64,000 nucleotides of DNA from Oxalobacteraceae bacterium CAVE-383 (lineage in GTDB: Bacteria > Pseudomonadota > Gammaproteobacteria > Burkholderiales > Burkholderiaceae_D): contig REGP01000006.1 in NCBI GenBank assembly GCA_004134995.1, positions 209,011 through 273,010 on the forward strand. The letters run 5' to 3'. The notes under the pieces were generated by a model. The model saw only the letters and a program-made list of their open reading frames with translations. It searched no databases and was not told the DNA's origin. Below, piece by piece: positions 34,933 to 44,479 of this stretch (positions are counted from its first letter, which is position 1; the number at the start of each line of letters is the position of its first letter). The translations under genes were made by a program, and so were the position numbers.

Positions 34933-36480
34933 TTAATCTTCCCGGCGCAGATGCGGGAACAGGATGACGTCCCGGATATTCGGCGAATCGGTGATCAGCA
35001 TGATCAGGCGGTCGATGCCGATGCCGCAGCCGCCGGCCGGCGGCATGCCGTATTCCAATGCGCGGATATAGTCGGCATCGTAATACATGGCTTCTTCATC
35101 GCCGGCATCCTTGGCGGCAACCTGCGCCTGGAAGCGCGCGGCCTGGTCTTCGGCGTCGTTCAATTCCGAAAAGCCGTTGGCGATTTCGCGTCCGGTAATA
35201 AACAGTTCGAAGCGTTCGGTAATGCCCGGAACCGTGTCGGAGGCGCGCGCCAGCGGCGAAACCTCGACCGGATAGTCGACGATATAGGTCGGATCCCATA
35301 ACTGCGCTTCGGCGGTTTCCTCGAACAGCGCCAATTGCAGCGCGCCCTTGCCGGCGCCGGCCAATGGCGCCTGATCGGTTTTCAGGCCGAATTTCTTGAG
35401 TTCGGCGCGCAGGAAGGCTTCGTCCTGCAATTGCGCATCTTCGTAATGCGGCGCGTATTTCTTGATTGCGCCGAGAATGGTCAGGCGTTCGAAAGGTTTG
35501 CCCAGATCGAGTTCGCGGCCTTGATAGGTCAGGGCCGCCGTGCCGTGCGCATCGATCGCCGCCTGTCGGATCACGTCTTCGGTGAACGTCATCAGCCATT
35601 GATAATCGACATAGGCCGCATAGAATTCCATCATTGTGAATTCCGGATTGTGGCGCGGCGAGACGCCTTCATTGCGGAAGTTGCGATTGACTTCGAACAC
35701 GCGGTTGAAGCCGCCGACCACCAGCCGCTTCAAATACAGTTCCGGCGCGATGCGCATGAACATCTGCATGTCGAGCGCATTGTGATGCGTAATGAACGGT
35801 TTGGCCGCGGCGCCGCCGGGAATGGCATGCAGCATCGGCGTTTCGACTTCCATGAACTCGTTCTTTTCCATGAAACGGCGGATCGAGGACAGGGCCGCGG
35901 TGCGCGCCTTGAAGGTGCGGCGCGTGTCTTCGTTGATGATCAGGTCGACATAGCGCTGGCGGTATCTGGTTTCCTGGTCGGACAGGCCGTGGAATTTGTC
36001 CGGCAGCGGGCGCAGCGATTTGGTGATCAGCCGCAGCGAGGTGACCTTGACCGACAATTCATTGGTCTTGGTCTTGAACAGCGTGCCTTCGGCGCCGAGG
36101 ATGTCGCCCAGATCGTAATGCTTGAATGCCGCATGCGCGGCTTCGCCGGTGACGTCGTTGGTGATGTACAACTGGATGCGGCCGTCGGCCTGCTGGCCCG
36201 ATGCATCCTGCAGCGTGGCGAAGGACGCCTTGCCCATGACGCGCTTGAGCATCATGCGTCCGGCAACCGTCACCGTGACCGGATTTTGTTCCAGGGCTTC
36301 ATTGTCGAGCGCATCGTAGCGCGCGTGCAGGTCGGCGGCGTTGTGCTGCGGCCGGAAGTCGTTCGGGAACGCAATGCCTTGCGTACGCAGCGCCGCCAGT
36401 TTGGCGCGGCGTTCGGCAATGATGGCGTTTTCATCGACGGGCGCGCTGGCGTTGTCATGTGGCGTGGTTGGCGTAGTCAT
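34933..36480 (-). CDS. lysS: Lysyl-tRNA synthetase, class II
   Basis: Charges tRNA-Lys. 515 residues: N-terminal OB-fold anticodon domain ([26 protein letters not shown]), then the class II catalytic core with motif 1 in the [28 protein letters not shown] region, motif 2 [22 protein letters not shown], and motif 3 [29 protein letters not shown] at the C-terminus. The ATG at 36480 gives a short Thr/Pro lead; a start 20 codons upstream is open but unlikely. prfB-lysS order with a 78-base gap is conserved from E. coli, supporting co-transcription. Confidence 0.97.
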   Translation of the reverse strand: MTTPTTPHDNASAPVDENAIIAERRAKLAALRTQGIAFPNDFRPQHNAADLHARYDALDNEALEQNPVTVTVAGRMMLKRVMGKASFATLQDASGQQADGRIQLYITNDVTGEAAHAAFKHYDLGDILGAEGTLFKTKTNELSVKVTSLRLITKSLRPLPDKFHGLSDQETRYRQRYVDLIINEDTRRTFKARTAALSSIRRFMEKNEFMEVETPMLHAIPGGAAAKPFITHHNALDMQMFMRIAPELYLKRLVVGGFNRVFEVNRNFRNEGVSPRHNPEFTMMEFYAAYVDYQWLMTFTEDVIRQAAIDAHGTAALTYQGRELDLGKPFERLTILGAIKKYAPHYEDAQLQDEAFLRAELKKFGLKTDQAPLAGAGKGALQLALFEETAEAQLWDPTYIVDYPVEVSPLARASDTVPGITERFELFITGREIANGFSELNDAEDQAARFQAQVAAKDAGDEEAMYYDADYIRALEYGMPPAGGCGIGIDRLIMLITDSPNIRDVILFPHLRRED

Positions 36481-36558
36481 GGCGTAATGGGCAAAGGTTG
36501 CGGTAAAGGATGAATCGGTAAGCGTGCAAAAAACCGGCAAAAACGGACAGCGGCCGCG

Positions 36559-37663
36559 CTACACGCCCTGTTTCAGCGATGCGGCGATGAAGCCGTCCAG
36601 GTCGCCGTCCAGCACGGCCTTGGTGTTGCCGGTTTCGAAATTGGTGCGCAGATCCTTGATGCGCGACTGATCCAGCACATACGAGCGGATCTGGTGGCCC
36701 CAGCCGACGTCGGTCTTGGAATCTTCCAGTTTTTGCTGCTCGCTCATGCGGTTGCGCAATTCCAGCTCGTACAGTTTTGCTTTCAGCATGTCCCAGGCTT
36801 CGGCGCGGTTGCGGTGCTGGCTGCGGTCGTTCTGGCACTGCACGACGATGCCGGTCGGGCCGTGCGTCAGGCGCACCGCCGAGTCGGTTTTATTGATGTG
36901 CTGGCCGCCGGCGCCGGAGGCGCGATAGGTATCGACGCGCACATCGGCCGGATTGACGTCGATGTCGATCGAATCGTCCACTTCCGGATAGACGAACAGG
37001 CTGGAGAATGAGGTATGGCGGCCGTTGGCCGAATCGAACGGCGATTTGCGCACCAGGCGGTGCACGCCGGTTTCGGTGCGCAGAAAGCCGTAGGCGTATT
37101 CGCCTTCGACCTTGATGGTGGCGGTCTTGATGCCGGCCACTTCGCCGTCGGACTGCTCCATGATTTCGGCCTTGAAGCCCTTGCGTTCGCAATAGCGCAG
37201 ATACTGGCGCAGCAGCATCGAGGCCCAGTCCTGGGCTTCGGTGCCGCCGGCGCCGGCCTGGATATCGATGAAGCAATTGTTCGGATCCATCGGGTTGCTG
37301 AACATGCGGCGGAATTCCATCTCCTCCACCATTTTCTGCAAACCGGCCGCGTCGGCTTCGATCGCCTCCAGCGTGTCTTCGTCCTTCTCTTCGCGCGCCA
37401 TCTCGAACAGATCGCGCGCGTCGGCCAGTTCGCTGTCGATTTTGATCAGCGTATGGACGATGTTTTCCAGCGATTTCTTTTCCTTGCCGAGATCCTGCGC
37501 GCGTTTCTGGTCGTCCCAGACGGTGGGATCTTCAAGTTCGGCGTTGACCTGGTCGAGCTTCTCCGACTTCACATCGAAGTCAAAGATACCTCCGTAGTTC
37601 AACTGCGCGGGTGCCGAGGTCGCCCAGCAGGGCCTCTAGGGAATTTAAGCGTTCTGCTTCCAT
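36559..37663 (-). CDS. prfB: Peptide chain release factor 2, with programmed +1 frameshift
   Basis: Recognises UGA and UAA stop codons. Reading starts at ATG 37663: 27 codons ending CGG AGG TAT CTT, then an in-frame TGA (37582-37580). A +1 slip skips the T and continues GAC TTC GAT (D-F-D-V-K) for 340 residues to the stop at 36559, giving about 367 residues. The body has the SPF stop-codon-reading tripeptide ([15 protein letters not shown]) and the catalytic GGQ ([18 protein letters not shown]). An internal start (MNYGGIFD, 37602) exists in the second frame only because the frames overlap. Located before lysS as in E. coli. Confidence 0.96.
37579..37594 (-). promoter_or_regulatory. RF2 autoregulatory frameshift site
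   Basis: Minus strand reads CGGAGG-TAT-CTT-TGA-C: a Shine-Dalgarno-like CGGAGG (37594-37589), slippery CTT-T and the UGA with the poor-context C. When RF2 is scarce, ribosomes pause at UGA and shift +1. The E. coli site has the same CTT-TGA-C core. Confidence 0.95.
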
Positions 37664-37746
37664 GATCTGTTCTTGTGCGGTCAAACCGGGCATTATACCG
37701 GAGCATGAGGCTTATCGGAGCATAGGGCTTTTCAGGAGCGCCGGAT

Positions 37747-38490
37747 ATGAAGTTGCGGAAGTTGCGGAAGTTGCGGTTCTTTCACGCTGTGCCGCTGTTG
37801 CTGCTGACGCTGGCGGCCTGTTCCTCCACGGCGCCGACCAGCCATGGCGAAGTGCAGGGCGCTTCCGCCAGCGGCCGCGAAATGGCGCAATCCGATACCA
37901 ATCGCGTCGCCACCATCGGCATGCAGGCCAATCTGGACAGCCTGTACACATTGATGGACAAGCTGTATCGCCGCAATCCCGCGGAATGCAGGAAGACCGG
38001 CGCCGACCGCGACGACTGCATCAAAAAGGTCAAGGAGGCGATTATCGGCCGCAAGGATTGGCCCGGCTTGCAGGGCCAGCGCGATATCAAGGCGCTGTCG
38101 ACAGCTCTGAAGCCCGAATTCGAGGGCGACCGCGTCGCCGCCTTTATTTACGCCGTGGCCGACATGATCATTGCCGCGCACGGCGGCAAAACCGAATTTT
38201 TCCTGGTCGACAGCCTGGATGCCCAATATTTGTACAACGCCGCGCGCAATGTCGAAATTGCGTCCTGGCTGCTGTCGAGCCGGCGCAATGCGGCAGGGCG
38301 CAGCCTGCTGTTGTCGGATGAAATCGGCGAGGCCGGCCGCAATCTGAGCTTCGAGCGCGAGTTCGGCAAGATCGTCGGCCGGCTCGATCTGCTGGCGGCC
38401 TTCGTTACCGAGAAATACCGCCGCGCGGGCATCGGTTATGTGCAAGGCTTGCTGGGCGGGCCGTTCCTGCAATTTCTGCCGGTGCATTAG
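37747..38490 (+). CDS. Putative lipoprotein of unknown function
   Basis: 247 residues. The N-region is M-(KLR)x3, encoded by three perfect 9-base repeats (37750-37776), followed by a hydrophobic stretch and a lipobox LAAC, so Cys25 or near is probably lipidated after signal peptidase II cleavage. The mature part has a Cys pair (NPAECRK, DRDDCIKK) around residues 78-90, is mostly helical and shows no domain I recognise. It stands on the opposite strand between recJ and prfB, genes that are adjacent in many proteobacteria, so it is an inserted gene. Its stop overlaps the inverted repeat at 38488. Confidence 0.75.
   Translation: MKLRKLRKLRFFHAVPLLLLTLAACSSTAPTSHGEVQGASASGREMAQSDTNRVATIGMQANLDSLYTLMDKLYRRNPAECRKTGADRDDCIKKVKEAIIGRKDWPGLQGQRDIKALSTALKPEFEGDRVAAFIYAVADMIIAAHGGKTEFFLVDSLDAQYLYNAARNVEIASWLLSSRRNAAGRSLLLSDEIGEAGRNLSFEREFGKIVGRLDLLAAFVTEKYRRAGIGYVQGLLGGPFLQFLPVH
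37750..37776 (+). repeat. Three perfect 9-base tandem repeats in the lipoprotein signal sequence
   Basis: AAGTTGCGG is repeated three times directly after the ATG (37747), encoding KLR-KLR-KLR. Unit length is a multiple of three, so copy-number change would alter the positive charge of the signal peptide without shifting frame. Confidence 0.9.
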
Positions 38491-38618
38491 AGGCTGTAGC
38501 AAAATCAGGCGAGGCTGGGCGTTGTACTGCGTTCGTGTCCCCCGCCGGCCTGCGGCCGTCTCCTCCTTTACCTCACTTCGCACAACACCCAGCCTCGCCT
38601 GATTTTGCTACAGCCTCT
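38488..38618. repeat. 131-base inverted-repeat element (dispersed family, copy 1)
   Basis: The left arm from 38488 (AGAGGCTGTAGCAAAATCAG...) and the right arm ending at 38618 (...CTGATTTTGCTACAGCCTCT) are complementary over about 37 bases with one mismatch. The 55-base centre contains CCGCCGGCCTGCGG and TTTACCTCACTTCG. The core from 38521 to 38588 recurs at 63932-64000 with about six differences in 69. It lies between the convergent lipoprotein and recJ genes and overlaps the lipoprotein stop. It could fold into one long hairpin. No transposase, so a REP- or MITE-like unit is the best description. Confidence 0.85.
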
Positions 38619-38622
38619 TTAG

Positions 38623-40317
38623 TTACGCGGCTTCAGCGTGCTCGATCATCAATTGCACCCGGGTAACGCCATTGTATTCGTTGGCGTCGAGCCGGAACGC
38701 AACGCGGGCGTAATCAGGCAGGGAGGCGCTGTGGCCGAACCAGATCGCATCGTATTTGCGGCCGTCCTTTTCCAGCAGCAGTTTCAGGTGTTTTTCCTTC
38801 AGGATGCGTTGGCTCAATACGTGGAAACGGTCGCAAAACACCGGCGGCGCGAACCCCTGGCCCCAGACCTGGCTATCCATCAGCGCGATGAACTGGGTCG
38901 AGTAATAGGCGTCCTCCAGCATGCCGTCGGTATCGACCACGCGCTCCAGCTGATCCGATGTCAGTTGCGCGCGGCCAACAGCTTCGAATGCCGCGGAAAA
39001 GGCGTCGAACGCATCGGCGCGCAAGGTCAGGCCGGCCGCCATGGCGTGGCCGCCGAATTTGTCGATCAAGGTCGGCGCGTGCTTGGAAACCAGGTCCAGC
39101 GCATCGCGCAGATGGAAACCAGCGATCGAGCGGCCGGAACCCTTGATCCAGCCGTCTTCGCCGGGCGCGAAGGTGATGGTCGGGCGATAGAACTTGTCCT
39201 TCAGGCGCGAAGCCACGATGCCGATGACGCCCTGATGCCAGGACGGATCGAACACGCTGATGGTCATGCTGTCGCGCGGGTTGAAGCTGTCCAGCAGCGT
39301 CAGCGCGGTATCCTGCATGCCGGCTTCGATATCGCGCCGGGTGCGGTTGATTTCATCCAGTTGCTGGGCGATGGCCCAGGCCCGCCCTTCATCGTCGGTG
39401 GTCAGGCATTCGATGCCGAGCGACATATCGGCCAGCCGGCCGGCGGCATTGAGCCGCGGACCCAGCGCGAAGCCCAGATCGAACGGCGTGGCGCGCCGCG
39501 CTTCCCGGGCCGCCGCGCGAAACAGCGCGGCCACGCCGGCGTGCATGCGGCCGCTGCGCATGCGCTTGAGTCCTTGCGCCACCAGGATGCGGTTGTTGGC
39601 GTCCAGTTTGACCACGTCGGCTACGGTGCCCAGCGCCACCAGATCCAGCAACTGATCCAGCTTGGGCTGGCTTTGCTGATCGAATACATTGCGGCGCCGC
39701 AGTTCGGCCCGCAGCGCCAGCAATACATAGAACATGACGCCGACGCCGGCCAGATTCTTGCTCGGGAAGCCGCAGGACGGCTGGTTCGGATTGACGATCA
39801 CGCGCGCCGCCGGCAGGCTGTCGCCGGGCAGGTGATGATCGGTGATGACGACGTCGATGCCGCGCCGCGCTGCTTCGGCCACGCCGTCGATGCTGGCGAT
39901 ACCGTTGTCGACGGTGACGATGATGTCGGGCGCCTTTTCGCGCACGGCCAGCGCCACGATTTCCGGCGTCAGTCCGTAGCCGTATTCGAAGCGGTTCGGC
40001 ACGATGAAGTCAACCTTGGCGCCCATTGCGCGCAGTCCGCGCAGGCCGACGGCGCAGGCGGTGGCGCCATCGCAGTCGTAGTCGGCCACGATCACCATTT
40101 TCTTGCCGGCCGCGATGGCGTCGGCGAGATAGACCGCAGCGGCGTCGATGTGCAGCAGGCCTGACGGCGGAATCAGGCCGCTCAGTTCACTGTTGAGTTC
40201 GGCCGCGTCGATCAGGCCGCGCGCGGCGAAGACGCGGGCCAGAACCGGATGGACGCCGTCGCGGATCAGCTTGTCTGCATCGCCGCTCGCATATTTGCGC
40301 ACATTGATGCGGATCAT
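38623..40317 (-). CDS. recJ: Single-stranded-DNA-specific exonuclease RecJ
   Basis: 5'-3' ssDNA exonuclease in recombination and repair. 564 residues with the DHH phosphoesterase motifs VADYDCDGATA (motif I), VTVDNGIAS, VITDHHLPGD (DHH motif III) and NPNQPSCGFPSKNLAGVGV, then the DHHA1 part with GSGRSIAGFHLRDAL and FGGHAMAAGLTL. Length matches E. coli RecJ (577). The ATG at 40317 overlaps the stop of the upstream gene by four bases, so the two are translationally coupled. The 3' end abuts the inverted repeat. Confidence 0.95.
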   Translation of the reverse strand: MIRINVRKYASGDADKLIRDGVHPVLARVFAARGLIDAAELNSELSGLIPPSGLLHIDAAAVYLADAIAAGKKMVIVADYDCDGATACAVGLRGLRAMGAKVDFIVPNRFEYGYGLTPEIVALAVREKAPDIIVTVDNGIASIDGVAEAARRGIDVVITDHHLPGDSLPAARVIVNPNQPSCGFPSKNLAGVGVMFYVLLALRAELRRRNVFDQQSQPKLDQLLDLVALGTVADVVKLDANNRILVAQGLKRMRSGRMHAGVAALFRAAAREARRATPFDLGFALGPRLNAAGRLADMSLGIECLTTDDEGRAWAIAQQLDEINRTRRDIEAGMQDTALTLLDSFNPRDSMTISVFDPSWHQGVIGIVASRLKDKFYRPTITFAPGEDGWIKGSGRSIAGFHLRDALDLVSKHAPTLIDKFGGHAMAAGLTLRADAFDAFSAAFEAVGRAQLTSDQLERVVDTDGMLEDAYYSTQFIALMDSQVWGQGFAPPVFCDRFHVLSQRILKEKHLKLLLEKDGRKYDAIWFGHSASLPDYARVAFRLDANEYNGVTRVQLMIEHAEAA

Positions 40318-41381
40318 TGCGCCAGCCTCTGCAGACCGGGTTTGATCCAGAATTTGCGCAGGGCGTTGCGGCTGACGCTGCATTCGGCGATCCGCTCCTG
40401 GCCGCTCAGGATCAGCCTGAGCGAATCCAGTTCACCGTTGCGCAAAGCCGCCAGCAGCGGCGCGAACCAGTCGCGCTCCAGCGTTTCGATGCGTTCCAGC
40501 CAATAGCCCCATTCATTGGTCAGCCCCGGTTCCGCCAGCGCATCGAGCAGCAGCAGGCCGCGCCGGCCCGGATGCCGGATGAGCTGCGCGGCATCGATGT
40601 TTGATTCATCTTGCGCGGCGCCGGCCCGGCTTTCGAATGCCCGCATCCAGCCGGACAGATTGAAGCAGGCGTCATAGGCATGCGCCTGGTCGCCGGCCGG
40701 CAGGTCCGACGGATCGGCGCCGCCCCACAGCCAGAGCGAATTGACCGGCTTTCGGCCCAATGCTTCGCGTTGTTCGTTCAGCGGATGGGTAAACCAATGC
40801 ATCTGGATTTCATTCTGCAGTTTGCGCCATGCGCGGTCGCCTTCGCCTTGCGGCATCCAGATGTCGACATTGCGGCCGCTGGCGGCGTCCGGCGTGGCGG
40901 TTCGCAACTGCGGCCAGTCGTCGGCGCGCATGAACCAGCTATCGGCGCTGCCGTACAGCAGCGTTTTGCCGACTTCGCCGAACAATGGCAGCGCGGCGTC
41001 GAACAAGGCGCGCGCCTGCGCTTCGTCCAGCGCCAATTGCCGCATGTCGGTCAGCACCAGATGGTCGCGGGCAATATGGATATGGGTCGGATGCAGCAGA
41101 AACCAGTGTCCCTCGGACGCCGGCAGGCCCAGCGCGAGCATGACCGCATGCGCGGCCGGCGGGCTGTTGTCGGCGGCGGGAAGGCTGCCAACAAGGCCGA
41201 AACGCTGCGCCAGCCAGTTCTCGTGCGCCAGCGCGCGGGCGAACGGATCGACCGCCTGCCGTTGCAGCGCCCCGCGCGCCAACAGGGTGGCCAGCGCCGG
41301 CGCGCGGCACTCGCGGATCAGATCGCGCGCGGTGTCGGGCGGGGGCAAGCCGAAGGGGAGCAGAATATCGAGATTGTTCAT
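40314..41381 (-). CDS. Conserved hypothetical protein upstream of recJ
   Basis: 355 residues, soluble, no signal peptide. Begins MNNLDILLPFGLPPPDTARDLIREC; contains HAVMLALGLPASEGHWFLLHPTHIHIARDHL, ADSWFMRADDW, MPQGEGDRAWRKLQNEIQMHW and NSLWLWGGADPSDL. I recognise this as the conserved Burkholderiales/Neisseriales protein often labelled phosphoglycerate-mutase-like or simply uncharacterised; no mutase motif is evident to me. ATG at 41381 is chosen because upstream codons read Arg-rich junk. Stop overlaps the recJ start, so it probably works with, or is merely co-transcribed with, recJ. Confidence 0.7.
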   Translation of the reverse strand: MNNLDILLPFGLPPPDTARDLIRECRAPALATLLARGALQRQAVDPFARALAHENWLAQRFGLVGSLPAADNSPPAAHAVMLALGLPASEGHWFLLHPTHIHIARDHLVLTDMRQLALDEAQARALFDAALPLFGEVGKTLLYGSADSWFMRADDWPQLRTATPDAASGRNVDIWMPQGEGDRAWRKLQNEIQMHWFTHPLNEQREALGRKPVNSLWLWGGADPSDLPAGDQAHAYDACFNLSGWMRAFESRAGAAQDESNIDAAQLIRHPGRRGLLLLDALAEPGLTNEWGYWLERIETLERDWFAPLLAALRNGELDSLRLILSGQERIAECSVSRNALRKFWIKPGLQRLAQ

Positions 41382-41492
41382 GCCGCGATTGTAGGCTATC
41401 GCAGTGCGCGGCACAAAGCGGCGGCGAATAGTCCGCCGCCGGTTTGTGTGGCACACTGCGCGACATCCGGTACTTATCTCAGGGAGCCTTTT

Positions 41493-42758
41493 TTGCGTTT
41501 TTTCAAGAATCTACCGTTCGAATGGCAGGTGGGCATACGCTACACCCGTGCCGGCAAGCGCAGCGGCCGCAACAGTTTCATCTCCTTTATCTCATTGATT
41601 TCCATGGCCGGCATTGCGCTGGGCGTGGCCGCGCTGATTGTGGTGCTGTCGGTGATGAACGGCTTCCAGAAGGAAGTGCGCGACCGCATGCTGTCGGTTC
41701 TGTCGCACATAGAAATATCGGATATGTCCGGCGCCATGCCTAACTGGCAGGCGGTATCGCAAGAGGTGTTCAAGAACAAGGAAGTGATCGGCGCCGCGCC
41801 CTTCGTTGCCGCCCAGGCGATGATGACTCGCGATGAAACCTTGCGCGGCGTGGTCATTCGCGGTGTGCTGCCCGACCAGGAGCCGAAGGTGTCGGATGTC
41901 GTGGGCCAGATCAAGCAGGGCAGTTTCGCCGATCTGAAGCCGGGCGAGTTCAATATCGTGCTGGGCGGCGAATTGGCGCGCGCGCTGCGTGCGGGCATCG
42001 GCGACAAGGTTACGCTGATCGCGCCGCAGGGCCAGGTCACGCCGGCCGGCGTGCTGCCGCGCCTGAAGCAATTTACCGTGGTCGGCATCTTTGAAGCCGG
42101 CCATTACGAATTCGATTCCACGCTGGCGTTCATTCAGTTGGAAGACGCGCAAACCATGTTCCGCCTGCCGGCGCCGAGCGGCTTGCGGCTGCGTATCACC
42201 GACATGCTGCAGGCGCCGCAGGTGGCCTATGAACTGGCGCAGATCCTGCCGGGCGACCTGAACATCAGCGACTGGTCGCAGCAGAACAGCAACTGGTTCG
42301 CCGCGGTCAAGACCGAAAAACGCATGATGTTCATCATCCTGACGCTGATCATCGCCGTGGCCGCGTTCAACCTGGTGTCGACGCTGGTCATGACAGTGAC
42401 CGACAAGCAGGCCGATATCGCAATCCTGCGCACGCTGGGGGCGTCGCCGTTGTCGATCGTGAAAATCTTCATGATCCAGGGCGCGCTGGTCGGGCTGATC
42501 GGCACCGCCGTCGGCGTCGGCCTGGGCGTGCTGGTGGCCGACAACATCGATGTGATCGTGCCGTTCATCGAGCATTTGCTGCACGTGCAGTTCCTGCCGA
42601 AAAGCGTGTACGTGATTTCCGAGCTGCCTTCCGATTTGCGTTGGGCCGATGTCGGCACCATCGGCGGCGTCGCGGTGGTATTGGCCTTTTTGGCGACGCT
42701 GTATCCGAGCTGGTGGGCGGCGCGCGTCAGACCCGCGGAGGCGCTGCGCTATGAATAA
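41493..42758 (+). CDS. lolC: Lipoprotein-releasing ABC transporter permease LolC/E
   Basis: Inner-membrane permease that extracts outer-membrane-destined lipoproteins for LolA. 421 residues: N-terminal membrane segment ([27 protein letters not shown]), a large periplasmic MacB-like domain, then three C-terminal segments ([61 protein letters not shown]) and the ending PAEALRYE. The start is a TTG at 41493 behind AGGGAG (41481-41486) with six-base spacing; the first ATG lies beyond the conserved [17 protein letters not shown] start. Only one permease is present, as in organisms with a single LolC/E (LolF-like) subunit. Overlaps lolD by eight bases. Confidence 0.92.
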   Translation: MRFFKNLPFEWQVGIRYTRAGKRSGRNSFISFISLISMAGIALGVAALIVVLSVMNGFQKEVRDRMLSVLSHIEISDMSGAMPNWQAVSQEVFKNKEVIGAAPFVAAQAMMTRDETLRGVVIRGVLPDQEPKVSDVVGQIKQGSFADLKPGEFNIVLGGELARALRAGIGDKVTLIAPQGQVTPAGVLPRLKQFTVVGIFEAGHYEFDSTLAFIQLEDAQTMFRLPAPSGLRLRITDMLQAPQVAYELAQILPGDLNISDWSQQNSNWFAAVKTEKRMMFIILTLIIAVAAFNLVSTLVMTVTDKQADIAILRTLGASPLSIVKIFMIQGALVGLIGTAVGVGLGVLVADNIDVIVPFIEHLLHVQFLPKSVYVISELPSDLRWADVGTIGGVAVVLAFLATLYPSWWAARVRPAEALRYE

Positions 42759-43470
42759 CATGCGTGATATGGAAAACAAAACGGAAAATACGGTGCTGTC
42801 CTGCCGCGGGCTGGGCAAGACGTTTACCCAGGGCCGCTATTCGGTCAAGGTGCTGGAAGGCGTGAATTTCGACGTGCACGCCGGCGAGCAGGTGGCGGTG
42901 GTGGGCGCTTCCGGTTCCGGCAAGTCGACCCTGCTGCATCTGCTGGGCGGACTGGACACGCCGACCGTCGGCAGCGTGCAATTGCTGGGCCAGGATTTCG
43001 CCACGCAGGGCGAAGCGGCGCGCGGCGATCTGCGCAACCGGTCGCTGGGCTTCGTGTATCAGTTCCATCATTTGCTGCCCGAGTTCTCGGCGCTGGACAA
43101 CGTGGCGATGCCGCTGCTGATACGTCGCCTCAAGCGCAGCGATGCGCATGAACAGGCGCAGGCGATCCTGGCGCGGGTCGGGCTGGCCAATCGCGTCACG
43201 CACGTGCCGGGCGAACTGTCGGGCGGCGAGCGGCAGCGGGTGGCGCTGGCGCGCGCGCTGGTGACCGGGCCGGCTTGCGTGCTGGCCGACGAACCGACCG
43301 GCAACCTGGATCACGCCACGGCGCACAAGACCTTCGACCTGATGATGGAGTTATCGTCCACGCTGGGGACCGCATTCGTGATCGTGACTCATGACGGCGA
43401 GCTGGCGCAGCGTTGCAAACGGATTCTGCGGCTGACCGAAGACGGCCTGCAGGTCTACGTAGAGCATTGA
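42751..43470 (+). CDS. lolD: Lipoprotein-releasing ABC transporter ATP-binding protein LolD
   Basis: ATPase subunit of the Lol complex. 239 residues with Walker [10 protein letters not shown] (52-60), LolD-type [22 protein letters not shown], signature LSGGERQR and Walker [26 protein letters not shown] is a LolD hallmark that separates it from MacB and FtsE. The ATG at 42751 lies inside the lolC 3' end and has a GGAG-like site upstream (42736-42740). Confidence 0.95.
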   Translation: MNNMRDMENKTENTVLSCRGLGKTFTQGRYSVKVLEGVNFDVHAGEQVAVVGASGSGKSTLLHLLGGLDTPTVGSVQLLGQDFATQGEAARGDLRNRSLGFVYQFHHLLPEFSALDNVAMPLLIRRLKRSDAHEQAQAILARVGLANRVTHVPGELSGGERQRVALARALVTGPACVLADEPTGNLDHATAHKTFDLMMELSSTLGTAFVIVTHDGELAQRCKRILRLTEDGLQVYVEH

Positions 43471-43495
43471 CGCCAACGCCAATTCCGCCGACGCC

Positions 43496-44308
43496 ATGTG
43501 GATCGATACCCATTGCCACCTCGACGCCGCCGAATTCGACGGCGCACAGGCGGCGCTGAGCGGCGCGGCGGCGCAGGCGGGCGTGTCGCTGATCGTCATT
43601 CCGGCGATCGCGGCTTTTAATTTCGAACGGGTGGCGGAACTGGCGCGCCTGTATCCGAACTGCGTCTACGCCTTGGGCATCCATCCCTTGCTGACGCCGC
43701 AGGCCGGCGATGGCGACCTGGATCTGCTGCGGCAGGCGATCGAGCAAGCGCTGGATGATCCGCGCTTCGTGGCAATCGGGGAGATCGGCCTCGACTATTT
43801 CGTCGCGGAGCTGAAGCAGGGCGCGTTGCGCGAACGGCAGGAATATTTCTTCGTCGAACAATTGAAGCTGGCGCGGCATTTTGCGCTGCCGGTATTGCTG
43901 CATGTGCGGCGGTCGCAGGACATTATCCTGAAATACCTGCGCAGGCATCCGGCCCATGGCGGGATCGCGCATGCATTCAACGGCAGTGAACAGCAGGCGC
44001 AACGCTTCATCGATTTCGGTTTCAAACTCGGCTTCGGCGGCGCCATGACGTTTCCGCGCGCGCTGCAGATACGCCGGCTGGCGGCCGCGCTGCCGCTAGA
44101 TGCACTGGTGCTCGAAACCGATGCGCCCGATATTTCGCCGGCCTGGCTGCATCCGGCGCACAACACCCCGCAGCAGATTCCGCGCATCGGGGAAGTACTG
44201 GCGCAACTGCGCGGCATGGATGCGCGGGATGTGGCGCAGGCCACCAGCGCCAATGCGCGCGCGGCAATGCCGCGTCTGGCGGCCTTGCTGGATCGTCCGG
44301 CGGAATAA
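43496..44308 (+). CDS. tatD: TatD-family metal-dependent hydrolase
   Basis: 270-residue TIM-barrel hydrolase, likely a DNase/exonuclease of the TatD/YcfH group. Metal ligands are visible in DTHCHLD (4-10), GEIGLDYF, LHVRRSQD, HAFNGSEQQA and LETDAPDISP. Follows lolD by 25 bases, so probably same operon. Whether it is TatD, YcfH or YjjV type cannot be settled from this reading. Confidence 0.88.
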   Translation: MWIDTHCHLDAAEFDGAQAALSGAAAQAGVSLIVIPAIAAFNFERVAELARLYPNCVYALGIHPLLTPQAGDGDLDLLRQAIEQALDDPRFVAIGEIGLDYFVAELKQGALRERQEYFFVEQLKLARHFALPVLLHVRRSQDIILKYLRRHPAHGGIAHAFNGSEQQAQRFIDFGFKLGFGGAMTFPRALQIRRLAAALPLDALVLETDAPDISPAWLHPAHNTPQQIPRIGEVLAQLRGMDARDVAQATSANARAAMPRLAALLDRPAE

Positions 44309-44457
44309 TCGTGCAGCCTGCAAGCTGTCAGTTTTATGACGATACGCCGCGCCGAAATCATCTAAACTCTTTTCCGTACCAAGTAATCAATCAGTCGCCA
44401 CCTCGGGTTCCTTCTTGAATCCGGCCGCCAATCTGCCGTAATCCTCCTTGAAATTTC

Positions 44458-44474
44458 CGGGCCGCCATGGCCCG
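44458..44474 (+). other. Small hairpin just upstream of the CesT-like gene
   Basis: CGGGCC (44458-44463) pairs with GGCCCG (44469-44474), five-base loop, ending 5 or 20 bases before the candidate start codons. It may affect translation start; no ribosome-binding site is visible beside it. Confidence 0.3.
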
Positions 44475-44479
44475 TTCAA

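Noticed and set aside
38488..38618. Simple Rho-independent terminator between lipoprotein and recJ genes
   Set aside because: Arms are far longer than needed, the loop is 55 bases and the core recurs elsewhere; a repeat element explains it better, though it may also terminate transcription.
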